Numbered from the stretch's first letter, positions 48,892-57,605 are shown. The stretch is 64,000 nucleotides of DNA from Oscillospiraceae bacterium (GCA_017545185.1 JAFWQJ010000029.1:86160-150159), one strand, 5' to 3'. Notes: generated by a model not told the origin, from the sequence alone. Translations and numbers: made by a program.

Positions 48892-50433
48892 ATGGCAACA
48901 CATAAAGCGAAAAACAAGTCAACGGCGAACCGCATTCTGGCGATCGAGCTGGTAGTCATGATCCTGCTGCTGCTTGCCGTCACAACTGTCGTTTCCAACA
49001 GAACGCGGCAAAGCGCACTGGAGCACATGGCAACCGTCACGGATGAGCGTTCTCTCATCGTCAACAACTACATCCAGCGTGCGGAGGCTGCTCTGACTGC
49101 ATACAGCCGTTCCGCGCAGATCAACAATATGCTCAGAAACCCCGATAACCAAAAGAACGTGCAGACCGCGCAGAAGTATACGGTCGCTTATTCCAAGGAT
49201 ATCCCGTTCCTCGAGGGCATTTACGCCAGCAAATGGACTTCGGAGGTGCTGGTGCATACCAATCCCAATATTGCCGGCATGATCACCAGAAAAACACCGG
49301 AATCGCTGCAGCAGCTTCAGGATGCCATGCAGGAAGCCGGAAACGGCGTTTATGATACCGGCATCATCACCTCCCCTGCCACGCACAAGCAGATCGTCTC
49401 CATGTACAAGGCGATCTACGACGACAACAAGCAGCCGATCGGTCTGGTCGGCATCGGCATCTTCACGGACGGCCTGATCTCCGACCTCGACAAGCTCGCG
49501 AGCCGCGACCTTGAGCAGTCTACCTACAGCATGATCGACGTCTCCACAAAGCAGTATATTTTCCATGCCAATTCCTATATGATCCAGAAGGAAGCAGAGA
49601 TCCCGGAGGTCATTTCACTGTGCGACCGCTTCAGCGATCCGACCAATTTCCCGGATACCGTCGGCAATCTGGAGTTCAAGGAGGACGGCGTTGATTATGT
49701 CTCCGCTTATTCCTATATGCCGGATCACAACTGGATCCTGATGTTCAATGATACCAAGCGCGAGGTCTATGGCCTGACCTATGCGATGCGCCTGTTCCTG
49801 CTGCTGTTCGGCCTGCTGATGATCGGCCTCATGCTCATCTTCCACCTGCTGAACAAGCGTGCGGAGCAGACCAACCAGAGACTGTCCTCGCAGCTCGTCA
49901 AGACGGAAAAGACAAAGCAGTCCCTGACAACGGCAATGTTCCAGGATATCCTGACGGAGGCAAACAACCGTGTCTCCTTCTCGATGGATGCATCCCAGCT
50001 CACTCCGGTCCAGGACGGCTGCTATTACTTCATCTTCTTCAACATCTCCGGATTCAGCCAGATCAACTCGACCTACGGCAATGACGCGGGCGACCAGGTG
50101 CTGCTCTCCACGGTTGAGGCGCTGCGCAAGGTCTTTACGACCGGCAAGATCTACCGCACCGGCTCCGATGAATTTCTCATCGTGGTGCCGTCGGAGGATA
50201 CCACTGCGGCATACAATGACATCATCAACAATGTCAACACCGCACATGCGATCCTGCTGACACCGCATGAAACGCCGGCAGGCCAGATCAATGCGGAATA
50301 CAAGATCGCAGTCGCGAAGAAGTCGGAGAACATCAATGCTTCGATCATCTCCTCGCTGAAGGATCTCACCAACCGGAACGGCGTCGCCGTATTCGGTCAG
50401 GTGCAGTATGTCGATCTCGATCAGACGATCTGA
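48892..50433 (+). CDS. dCACHE-like sensor with degenerate GGDEF domain (2)
   Basis: A 513-residue membrane sensor. Membrane segments at about 15-36 and 300-324 bracket an outer region of about 260 residues with Cache-like features (VYDTGIITSPATHKQIVSMY, QPIGLVGIGIFTDGLISDL). The GGDEF-like domain from about 350 has FNISGFSQINSTYGNDAGDQ where the metal Asp is Asn (N384) and the signature is GSDEF at 424-428. Catalysis is doubtful. It starts 40 bp after the deaminase-like gene and ends before a strong terminator. Confidence 0.87.
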   Translation: MATHKAKNKSTANRILAIELVVMILLLLAVTTVVSNRTRQSALEHMATVTDERSLIVNNYIQRAEAALTAYSRSAQINNMLRNPDNQKNVQTAQKYTVAYSKDIPFLEGIYASKWTSEVLVHTNPNIAGMITRKTPESLQQLQDAMQEAGNGVYDTGIITSPATHKQIVSMYKAIYDDNKQPIGLVGIGIFTDGLISDLDKLASRDLEQSTYSMIDVSTKQYIFHANSYMIQKEAEIPEVISLCDRFSDPTNFPDTVGNLEFKEDGVDYVSAYSYMPDHNWILMFNDTKREVYGLTYAMRLFLLLFGLLMIGLMLIFHLLNKRAEQTNQRLSSQLVKTEKTKQSLTTAMFQDILTEANNRVSFSMDASQLTPVQDGCYYFIFFNISGFSQINSTYGNDAGDQVLLSTVEALRKVFTTGKIYRTGSDEFLIVVPSEDTTAAYNDIINNVNTAHAILLTPHETPAGQINAEYKIAVAKKSENINASIISSLKDLTNRNGVAVFGQVQYVDLDQTI

Positions 50434-50446
50434 TCCCAAAGCGCAC

Positions 50447-50482
50447 AAAGCTCCCTGTACGGCAGGTACAGGGAGCTTTTTT
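50447..50482. terminator. Terminator between convergent genes
   Basis: AAAGCTCCCTGTAC and GTACAGGGAGCTTT form a 14 bp stem with GGCAG loop and a T-run; strong on the plus strand. Confidence 0.9.
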
Positions 50483-50494
50483 GTATGCATGATA

Positions 50495-51274
50495 TCAGAA
50501 CAGCGCGTCCAGACAAATGTAATACCGGATCCGATCCCAGTCCGGTTCCATGCCGAGTGCCTGAAACAGCAGCATCGGATCCCAGCCGCTGTAAACCGCC
50601 CCGCCGTAATATCCGTTCAGATTGCGGTAGAGACTCTGCCAGCAGAGCGCAATGTCATACCAGCGGTCAAAAATGCCGGCATACCCGAGGTCGATCATAC
50701 CGCTGACGGATTCGCCGTCCAGCAGGATATTCGGCAGGCAGAAGTCGCCGTGACAAAGCGCCGGATCGGGCTCCGGACGGTTTTCCTTCAGCCAGTTCAG
50801 CAGCTTCGTCGGACTGTAAAAGCCGTCATCCCCGAATATTTCCGGGTCATCCGTACTGACCAGATGCTGCCGCACACGCTTTTCGCCGGCTTCAAGCACA
50901 TCATCCAGCGTATACACGCACGGACACTGTGTCAGGTCTGCGTCCCAAAGCAGATGCATTGCGTCGGCAAGAAGCCCTGCCAGCAGCTTCGGACGCTCCA
51001 GATAATATGGGCTGCAGGCCCGTTCTCCGTGAATCCGCGACATCAGCAGATACTGGTATGACGCATCGGCCTCCCAGCAGAGGACTTCCGGAACAGGCAC
51101 TCTGCCATGCATCCAGCGCAGCATAGCGATATTCGACACGGCTCTCTCTGAGAGCGGCTCAGCCTTCAGTACGCTGTCCGGATAGATCCGTACCTCAGCC
51201 GCCGAAAGACCGGCAGTCTCCGCAGAAAACGGCTGACCCGCAAGCATTTGTTCAAGATTCTCCGGCAGCTTCAT
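50495..51274 (-). CDS. Aminoglycoside phosphotransferase-like protein, APH(3') type
   Basis: A 259-residue kinase of the APH family. Catalytic loop HGDFCLPNIL (Asp base), metal region GMIDLGYAGIFDRWYDIALC and the C-terminal IRYYICLDALF closely follow APH(3') enzymes. The start at 51274 is used because AGGAGG is 6 bp before it; the ATG two codons upstream would abut that site. Whether it phosphorylates aminoglycosides or another hydroxylated compound cannot be told. It is a single gene convergent with the GGDEF gene. Confidence 0.82.
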   Translation of the reverse strand: MKLPENLEQMLAGQPFSAETAGLSAAEVRIYPDSVLKAEPLSERAVSNIAMLRWMHGRVPVPEVLCWEADASYQYLLMSRIHGERACSPYYLERPKLLAGLLADAMHLLWDADLTQCPCVYTLDDVLEAGEKRVRQHLVSTDDPEIFGDDGFYSPTKLLNWLKENRPEPDPALCHGDFCLPNILLDGESVSGMIDLGYAGIFDRWYDIALCWQSLYRNLNGYYGGAVYSGWDPMLLFQALGMEPDWDRIRYYICLDALF

Positions 51275-51389
51275 GCGCATCCTCCTTTTCGGTTCCGGTT
51301 TTTCCTATTATAACACATTATGCCGTAAAATGCAACCGGAGAGAAGGATTCTTTCTGATACGGTTTCCTTTCCGGCGGGCTTCAGATCA

Positions 51390-51520
51390 ATACAGGCGGG
51401 GGCTGCCCCGCTTATCACACATGATCGGGCAAAAATAAAGCTAAGCGCGCAAAGCTTTATCTCCCCCAAACGCTGCCGGCGAACTTTAGGAAATGCCCGC
51501 GGGGGCTGCCCCGCTTAGGT
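51390..51520. repeat. Palindrome-mosaic after the ATPase gene
   Basis: GCGGGGGCTGCCCCGCTTA occurs twice in direct orientation (around 51397-51415 and 51500-51518). The space between holds AAAGCTTT- and GCGCGC-centred palindromes. The second copy overlaps the stop of the minus-strand ATPase gene. Confidence 0.7.
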
Positions 51521-52570
51521 TTGATAGTGCTTTAGCCGATCTATCAGCGCATCCGCTGTCCGGTCAAGCCGCTCCGTATCAAGTACACGGATATAATGCG
51601 CTTCCAGCTCGTCATGGATCCGCAGCGCATCCCGGAGCAGCGCGGCAGTCTGTTCCTCCGCAGCAGCCGTGGACTTCGTACAGAACCGGATCAGCGCGCG
51701 GTGCTGCCGCAGCAGGTCAGCATCGTAAAACCGCCGGAGCTGCAGCACCGTGACCGGCACCGTCTCCGCATCGCGCAGGAGGGCATCCTCCGCCGCGAGA
51801 ACAAGCTTCTGCTCCGGCAGCACCAGCATGACCGCCGCACGGTCTGCACGCGTCAGAGAACGCGTCAGCTCCGCTGTAAGACCGCGCTCGGCTGCCGCTT
51901 CCGCAAGCAGCCGCAGAAGCATCACAGCAGCCGTCCGCGCAGGGTCGGAAAGCACGATCAGGTCAAAGTCCTGCGGCAGAAACGCCTGCCTGCCGTCGGG
52001 CGTCACGGCAATGCGCTGCCGGTAAAGCAGCCTGCCCTGCGTTCCGTTTTTCTTCGGCAGGATGCGTCCCGCAAGCCCCTCTGCATAGCGCTGCAGCTTG
52101 CTTTTCAGGAGCGCCTGCTCCCCTGCTTCCATAATCTGCGCTTCCAGTGCCGCGATCCCGGCAAAGCCCTTCCGCGCCTGCAGATGCGCCGCCTGATTCG
52201 CCGCGTACAGCGCCCTGACCGCCTCTGCCGAACCCTGCATCTTCTCCGCACAGATGCCCGCAGCCAGATCAACGACCTCTCCGGTCACGCCGGGCAGCGG
52301 CGTCCCGGCTTCATGCGGCGCGGTCGCATCGGCAGCATAAATGCCGCGCTGTTCGAGCACGACCGCATCCAGCGAGCGCGGATCGGATGCGCAGTGATAG
52401 ACCGAAACGTCCTCATCCGGAAAGGCCGCCGCGATCCGCTTCATCAGCGTGGATTTTCCGGTACCGGGGCCGCCCTTCAGCAAAATGCCGTAGCAATGCC
52501 GCTGTCCGTTCCAGAAATCCGTTTCAAATCCCTCGGGCGAAGCACCGCCCAGAAAATAGGTATTCCGCAT
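51515..52570 (-). CDS. P-loop ATPase of unknown role
   Basis: A 351-residue protein beginning MRNTYFLGGASPEGFETDFW, then Walker A GGPGTGKST at about 33-41. Wording matches a conserved Firmicutes family of unknown function (the PRK06851-like group, two-lobed NTPase): SDPRSLDAVVLEQRGIYAAD and GVTGEVVDLA. The second half contains LIVLSDPARTAAVMLLRLLA. Start at 52570 with AGGAGG 5 bp away. Cytosolic. No Walker-B partner protein nearby. Confidence 0.8.
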   Translation of the reverse strand: MRNTYFLGGASPEGFETDFWNGQRHCYGILLKGGPGTGKSTLMKRIAAAFPDEDVSVYHCASDPRSLDAVVLEQRGIYAADATAPHEAGTPLPGVTGEVVDLAAGICAEKMQGSAEAVRALYAANQAAHLQARKGFAGIAALEAQIMEAGEQALLKSKLQRYAEGLAGRILPKKNGTQGRLLYRQRIAVTPDGRQAFLPQDFDLIVLSDPARTAAVMLLRLLAEAAAERGLTAELTRSLTRADRAAVMLVLPEQKLVLAAEDALLRDAETVPVTVLQLRRFYDADLLRQHRALIRFCTKSTAAAEEQTAALLRDALRIHDELEAHYIRVLDTERLDRTADALIDRLKHYQT

Positions 52571-52692
52571 GATATCCTCCTGTTTCCGGCTCCTGCCGTT
52601 TGCAGTATGATATGCGGCGCAGTCTTTTTTGCTACATTCCCGCAGCATTTTCCGCGCTTTGCAGACGGATAGCCGAATGTCCTGCAAAATGT

Positions 52693-52721
52693 TTGACTTT
52701 TTACGGTAAATGAGATATAAT
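52693..52721 (+). promoter_or_regulatory. Promoter of the C39-like peptidase
   Basis: TTGACT (52693-52698), 17 bp spacer, TATAAT (52716-52721), 40 bp before the ATG. Confidence 0.75.
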
Positions 52722-52760
52722 AAATTGTCAGATTCTGTCAGGGGAGGTGCACATCTGCGC

Positions 52761-53648
52761 ATGTGTATCAGTAAACGGCTGCCGTTCCTGCTGCTTTGCG
52801 GGATGCTTGCAGCCTGCGGGACCGGATGCAGCCGGGATACCGCCGAAACTTCCTTTTTTGCGGAAACGATCCCGCACGTCACCGGAACGGCTCTGACCGC
52901 CGTCAGCACAGCGCCTGTCACGACCGTCACGACTGCAGTCACCGTGAATCCGCAGTGGGAAAAGCAGGTCATCCCGCAGGGCGAAAACGGGAACATCATC
53001 GAAAACGTGCCGCATATTCAGCAGGCAGCGGAATATATGACCGCCTGCGAGTCGATCTCCGCGGTCGAGCTTTTGCAGTATTACGGCATCGACATGCCGC
53101 TTGACCTGTTCCTTGAAAAGTATCTGCCCGTCGCGGACTACCCCTGCACCGGCGAGGACGGCGAGATGCACGGCGAAAGTCCGTGGGAATATTTCATCGG
53201 TGACCCGACCGTGTTCGACGGCTTCGGCTGCTACAGCGGCGCGCTGGTGAAAGCGATCAACAAGATCCGGGACGGACTGTCGGTCAAGCTGCGCTATCAG
53301 CCGCTGGAAAAACTCTGCACCGACTATATCGACAAGGGGCAGCCGGTCATCATCTGGGCGACGATGTACATGGAGCCGCCGCAGGAATCCATGCAGTGGT
53401 ATTTGCCGGACGACACGCTTTTCACATTCATGATCCCGGAGCACGCGCTCCTGCTGACCGGCTACGATGAATATTATTATTATTTCAGCGATTCGCTGCA
53501 GTACGGCGAAACGATCTGCTACCCGAAGGCCATGACCGAGCGCGCCTACGACGGACTGCACATGCAGGCGGTCGTCATTGACCCGCTGGTTCTGGAGACC
53601 GTCCCTGCCTTCTGGAAGAATGCGGTATCGCTTCGCGATGATTCATAA
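52761..53648 (+). CDS. C39-like cysteine peptidase lipoprotein
   Basis: A 295-residue secreted protein with a signal peptide MCISKRLPFLLLCGMLAAC (possible lipobox LAAC, or GTGC). A Thr/Val-rich spacer leads to a Peptidase_C39_2-type domain: catalytic Cys in MTACESISAVELLQYYG (Gln seen in HIQQAAEY), WGDPT-like FIGDPTVFDGFGCYSGAL, catalytic His in PEHALLLTGYDEYYYYFSDS with Asp. GGGGAGG is 13 bp upstream. Its last eight codons (AVSLRDDS) are formed by the hairpin repeat at 53620, so the C-terminus was probably altered by repeat insertion. Confidence 0.85.
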   Translation: MCISKRLPFLLLCGMLAACGTGCSRDTAETSFFAETIPHVTGTALTAVSTAPVTTVTTAVTVNPQWEKQVIPQGENGNIIENVPHIQQAAEYMTACESISAVELLQYYGIDMPLDLFLEKYLPVADYPCTGEDGEMHGESPWEYFIGDPTVFDGFGCYSGALVKAINKIRDGLSVKLRYQPLEKLCTDYIDKGQPVIIWATMYMEPPQESMQWYLPDDTLFTFMIPEHALLLTGYDEYYYYFSDSLQYGETICYPKAMTERAYDGLHMQAVVIDPLVLETVPAFWKNAVSLRDDS

Positions 53649-53745
53649 TGGGCTCCGCCCCAAACATGAAGAAACTTGTTTCTTCATGCTGACCCGCTTA
53701 AGGGACACTGTCACTTAAGAATCCCGTTATGTGATATCATGGGAT
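53620..53745 (+). repeat. Hairpin-mosaic intergenic repeat (copy B)
   Basis: This stretch matches 8766-8895 over about 120 bp with scattered differences, including GGTATCGCTTCGCGATGAT, ATGGGCTCCGCC, the AAGAAA-CTTG-TTTCTT hairpin and AAGGGACACTGTC. Its first bases encode the end of the peptidase gene. The second hairpin is less perfectly paired than in copy A. Confidence 0.88.
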
Positions 53746-53844
53746 TCAAGCAGATTTGCACCGCATTTTGATATCCCCGTAAACAAAAAGCGGAACCGTT
53801 CAGGCGGCTCCGCGAATGATCACGATATGATTGGAGATTGCATT

Positions 53845-54021
53845 ATGAGCTTACCGAAGGATCCGTTTATCCTGTTCAGCTATGTCAATACCCAGCTGCG
53901 CGATACCGGCGCAACGCTTGCGGAATTCTGCGCGCAGTACGGCGTCAGCGAGGACGCACTGAAGCAGCAGCTCTCCGCAGCCGGCTTCCGCTACGACGAA
54001 GCGCAGAACCGCTTTCGCTGA
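53845..54021 (+). CDS. DUF4250-family small protein
   Basis: A 58-residue protein beginning MSLPKDPFILFSYVNTQLRD with TLAEFCAQYGVSEDALKQQL, the pattern of DUF4250 proteins common in Clostridia and Bacteroidia; function unknown. GGAG lies 8 bp before ATG 53845. It ends 3 bp before the convergent metallohydrolase gene. Confidence 0.8.
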   Translation: MSLPKDPFILFSYVNTQLRDTGATLAEFCAQYGVSEDALKQQLSAAGFRYDEAQNRFR

Positions 54022-54024
54022 CCG

Positions 54025-54981
54025 TTAAAAGCCGAAATCCCAGTGCGGCACCGGCACAAGCCGTTTGCCGTCTGACGCAAAAACAACCGTCCCGTCCAGA
54101 TCGGTGCGGTAAATTTTGCAGCCGTGGGCGCCGAGCCGTTCCAGCAGCTTTTTCGCGGGATGCCCGTAGTCATTCATCGCCCCCGCGGAGATCACCGCAT
54201 ATTTTGGCTTCAAAGCCCGCAAAAATGCTTCCGATGTTGACGAATTGCTCCCGTGATGCGACACCTTCAATACACTGACGGGGCTGACCAGTCCCGCATC
54301 CAGAAACGCCGCTTCTGCGTCCTTTTCCTGATCGCCTGCGATATAAAAGCGGATATCCCCGCAGGTGATGCGGCAGCCGAGCGAGCAGTTGTTCAGATCC
54401 TCAAAGGCGCTGTTATCCGTACACAGAAATTCGAGCACCGTGCTCCCGAGCGCGACCGTATCATGACATGCGGGCGACCGGAGCGCGGTGCCTGTTTTTT
54501 CCGCAGTTTCCAGCAAGATCGTGAACGGGTAATCGGTCGGGACAAGCCGCTCCGGCATTTCCGGCAGATACAGCGCATCGGCGCCGATCTGTTCAAGCAC
54601 CGCCGACATCCCGCCGATATGGTCGGCATGGGGATGCGTACAGACCGCCGCGTCCAGCCTGCTGACGCCGAGCGCTTTCAGCATCTGCACAACGGTAAAG
54701 CGCTGCTCATAATCGCCCGCGTCGATCAGCACGGCATGTTCCGGCGTCAGGATCAGTGCGGCATCGCCCTGCCCGACGTCCAGAAAGCAGACACGCAGCG
54801 CATCCGGGAGATCGGCCGCCTGCTTCGGGATCGCCGCGATCCGCACGGCAAGGACAGCGAGCAGAATCAGCAGCACCAGCGCGATTTTCAGCGCGGAACG
54901 GCTGCCCTGCCGCTTCTCCTGCCGTTTCAGTCTGCGGTATTTTCGCGAGACCTGCCGCAGCTCCTTTTGCTTCGCGTCCAC
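54025..54981 (-). CDS. ComEC/Rec2-type metallo-beta-lactamase-fold hydrolase
   Basis: A 318-residue protein with one N-terminal membrane segment (about 30-50) and a C-terminal MBL domain similar to that of ComEC: CFLDVGQGDAALI, IDAGDYEQ, THPHADHIGG (metal ligands), GCRITCGDIRFYIAGDQEKD and KVSHHGSNSSTSE. The competence membrane domain of ComEC is absent, so it is a free-standing extracytoplasmic nuclease or phosphodiesterase candidate. It lies 25 bp after the dusB stop on the same strand. Confidence 0.87.
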   Translation of the reverse strand: MDAKQKELRQVSRKYRRLKRQEKRQGSRSALKIALVLLILLAVLAVRIAAIPKQAADLPDALRVCFLDVGQGDAALILTPEHAVLIDAGDYEQRFTVVQMLKALGVSRLDAAVCTHPHADHIGGMSAVLEQIGADALYLPEMPERLVPTDYPFTILLETAEKTGTALRSPACHDTVALGSTVLEFLCTDNSAFEDLNNCSLGCRITCGDIRFYIAGDQEKDAEAAFLDAGLVSPVSVLKVSHHGSNSSTSEAFLRALKPKYAVISAGAMNDYGHPAKKLLERLGAHGCKIYRTDLDGTVVFASDGKRLVPVPHWDFGF

Positions 54982-55006
54982 AGCGGCTCACCCCCTCCGC
55001 CCTGCA

Positions 55007-56002
55007 TCAATGTTTATGCCGCTCGTACTGCTGCAGATAATCCTGCACGAGCAGTTCTGCCTCCGCATAGCTGTTCAGTGTCGCAGAGCGCGCCCGGAAC
55101 GCCGCCGCGCCCGGATACCCGCGCAGATACCAGAGCGCGTGCTTGCGCGCCTCCCGCATCGCAAGCGATTCCTTCTTTTCGCTGCGGTCAAGGATCATGC
55201 GGATATGCCGGAGCATTTCCTGCAGCCGTGCCGGGATCTCCGGCGGGGTGAATGTCTCCCCGCTGACCGCGCAGGCAATCTCCTCAAAGATCCACGGGTT
55301 GCCGTAGGATGCGCGCCCGACCATGACCAGATCGCAGCCCGTTTCCGCGTACATCCGCAGCGCATCGGCACCGCAGGTGATATCGCCGTTGCCGACCACC
55401 GGAACCGAGACTGCCTGCTTCACCGCCGCGATCTGTGACCAATCCGCTCTGCCGCTGTAGAACTGCGTCCGGGTGCGGCCGTGCACGGTGATCGCCGCAG
55501 CACCGGCAGCCTCCATGCGCTTTGCAAAATCGACCGCGTTGATATGCGCCGCATCCCAGCCGATGCGCATTTTGACGGTGACAGGGCAGGCGCCCTCCGC
55601 CGCACGGACTGCGGTTTTCACCAGCGCCTCAGCGAGCTCCGGCGTTTTCATCAGCGCACTCCCCGCCCCCTGATTGACGACCTTCGGCACGGGACAGCCC
55701 ATGTTCAGGTCAATGAAATCCGGCTGAAACGGCAAGATCCGCTGCACCGCCTCGCCGATAAATTCCGGCTCGCTGCCGAAAAGCTGCAGCCCCATGGGGC
55801 GTTCCTCCGGCGTGATGCGGCAAAGCTCCGCGCTGCCCTTGCTGCCGTAGCAGAGCCCCTTTGCGGAGACCAGTTCCCCGGTCGTCATGCAGGCGCCGTG
55901 CTGCATACAGAGCAGCCGGTACGATGTATCCGCGACCGACGCCATCGGCGCAAGCGCGGCGGTCTGCGGGACCTCATGCCCCGCGATCAGAACTGTTTTC
56001 AT
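55007..56002 (-). CDS. dusB: tRNA dihydrouridine synthase DusB
   Basis: A 331-residue FMN enzyme that reduces uridine in tRNA D-loops. Marks: LAPMASVADTSYRLLCMQHG at about 16-35, DLNMGCPVPKVVNQGAGSAL with the catalytic Cys in MGCP, KMRIGWDAAHINA, TVHGRTRTQFYSGRADWSQI and VVGNGDI. Length fits DusB. It overlaps the amidohydrolase start by 4 bp. Confidence 0.94.
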   Translation of the reverse strand: MKTVLIAGHEVPQTAALAPMASVADTSYRLLCMQHGACMTTGELVSAKGLCYGSKGSAELCRITPEERPMGLQLFGSEPEFIGEAVQRILPFQPDFIDLNMGCPVPKVVNQGAGSALMKTPELAEALVKTAVRAAEGACPVTVKMRIGWDAAHINAVDFAKRMEAAGAAAITVHGRTRTQFYSGRADWSQIAAVKQAVSVPVVGNGDITCGADALRMYAETGCDLVMVGRASYGNPWIFEEIACAVSGETFTPPEIPARLQEMLRHIRMILDRSEKKESLAMREARKHALWYLRGYPGAAAFRARSATLNSYAEAELLVQDYLQQYERHKH

Positions 56003-56832
56003 GCGGTTTCCGTCTCTCCTAAGATGCGCAGTGCGTTTTCATGCGTGATCAGATCCGTCTCCTGCTCCGTCAGACCGAGCGACTGCAGAAAGCGCAGCGT
56101 ATCCGCCGGGTCCTCCCACGGCGAATCCGAGCCGAACAGGATCTTCTCCGCACCGTGCGTCCGGATGATGCGTCTGCACTGCGCCGGACTGATAAATTTC
56201 CATATAAACGCGGTGTCAAACAGGATCGGCGTCCCGACCAGATACCGCTCCACATCGTCCCACATATCCCAGCCGCCGAGATGCGCCGCGATCAGATTGC
56301 TGCCCTCTGTCTCGGCCAGCACATGCGAGATCTTCTCCGGTGTCGCATAAAGCGGCGGCGGCAGGCCGATATCCGCGCCCGCGTGGAACATCACAAGCAG
56401 CCCGAGTGCCGCGCATTTTTTGATGATGCGGATGCATTCCGGGCTGTCGATATCCGAAAGCTGGAACTGCGGGTGCAGCTTGATGCCCCTGAATCCGCGT
56501 TCCGCCAGCGATCCCAGCACGCGATCCCAGTCAGGGTCAGCCGGGTGCAGCGTCCCGAAGGAAAGTACCTTCTCCGACTGCACGCTTTCCGCATAGCGGT
56601 TGATGCTTTCGGTCTGCTCCGGCTTGGTCGCGATCGGCAGGCAGATGCTGCGGTCCACACCGGTCTGCGCCATCGAATCAAGCAGCCCGCCGAGCGTCGC
56701 CGGACGGTAGATCAGCGTCTGACTGTCACAGTATGCGTCACCCTGCTCGCGGCGCATCCCGGCCAGCAGGATCTCCACGCTGCGCGCAGCAATTTTGTCC
56801 GGAAAAATATGTGTATGAAAGTCGATCAGCAT
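55999..56832 (-). CDS. Amidohydrolase-family metal-dependent hydrolase
   Basis: A 277-residue TIM-barrel protein. The metal motif DFHTHIFPDKIA is at residues 4-15; GIKLHPQFQLSD, MFHAGADIG, AAHLGGWDMWDD and LFGSDSPWEDP are the later ligand sites, the pattern of amidohydrolase_2 (ACMSD-like) enzymes. Start at 56832 has GGAGG before it. The substrate is unknown. It overlaps dusB by 4 bp and follows the unknown gene ending at 56846, so it belongs to the minus-strand operon. Confidence 0.88.
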   Translation of the reverse strand: MLIDFHTHIFPDKIAARSVEILLAGMRREQGDAYCDSQTLIYRPATLGGLLDSMAQTGVDRSICLPIATKPEQTESINRYAESVQSEKVLSFGTLHPADPDWDRVLGSLAERGFRGIKLHPQFQLSDIDSPECIRIIKKCAALGLLVMFHAGADIGLPPPLYATPEKISHVLAETEGSNLIAAHLGGWDMWDDVERYLVGTPILFDTAFIWKFISPAQCRRIIRTHGAEKILFGSDSPWEDPADTLRFLQSLGLTEQETDLITHENALRILGETETA

Positions 56833-56845
56833 GTGTGCCTCCGTA

Positions 56846-57535
56846 TTACATGTATTCGGCCAGCCAGCCGTAGGCCTCCAGACGGGGCACATCGGTCTCG
56901 TTCAGGATCATGTCAAGGATCTCGTTTTCGTCTGCGCAGGCCGCATACTGCTTGCGCTGCTCATAATCCCAGTTCTCGGAAACGGCAGCCGCCAGCTCGT
57001 CGGAATCCTCGATATCCCCGTAGTAGTATTCGTCGGTTTCCCACGGTTCTACGGAGAATTTCTCATAGTTCATGCAGAAGTAGAGTGCCGCGAAGGTGCG
57101 CTCTCTGCCGAGCGTTCTCTTGAGCAAAGCAAAGACCGGCGTCATCGCGTCATCGGTGCGAAGATTGTCTGAGAGCACCTGTTTGAGCAGCGCCTGCGGG
57201 TCAATGCCGTCCGCATCCTGACCGTCATACACCGTACCGAGATCGGTATTCGCCAGCATCTCCTTCGCAAGATCGTCCAGATCAAATGCAAGCAGCGGCT
57301 GTTCGGGATCGTCGTCCTCCTCCAGAAAGCGCGACGCATACATCTGATATATGCGGCAGCTTCCCTGTATCAGGCTGAGCAAAGAGAGATACTCCGCGAA
57401 ATTGCTGTAAAGATGCAGTTTTTCCTGTTCGAGCAGCTTCCAAATCATCCGGAACCAGATCATGAACTCGCCCTCTGCGCGCCAGTCGCCGGACTCGATC
57501 GCATGTTCAAATTCTGCCTGTGTATACGCTTTCAT
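56846..57535 (-). CDS. Hypothetical protein
   Basis: A 229-residue acidic, mostly helical soluble protein I do not recognise, with AEFEHAIESGDWRAEGEFMI near the start and WETDEYYYGDIEDSDELAAA near the end. ATG 57535 has AAGGGG before it; an ATG six codons further up is possible. It stands 13 bp before the amidohydrolase gene. Confidence 0.68.
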   Translation of the reverse strand: MKAYTQAEFEHAIESGDWRAEGEFMIWFRMIWKLLEQEKLHLYSNFAEYLSLLSLIQGSCRIYQMYASRFLEEDDDPEQPLLAFDLDDLAKEMLANTDLGTVYDGQDADGIDPQALLKQVLSDNLRTDDAMTPVFALLKRTLGRERTFAALYFCMNYEKFSVEPWETDEYYYGDIEDSDELAAAVSENWDYEQRKQYAACADENEILDMILNETDVPRLEAYGWLAEYM

Positions 57536-57605
57536 GCAGGACACCCCTTTCATATCCGAAAAGGCTGCACAGTTCGCCTGCGCAGCCCTTCTGTCTCAAA
57601 TCAAC

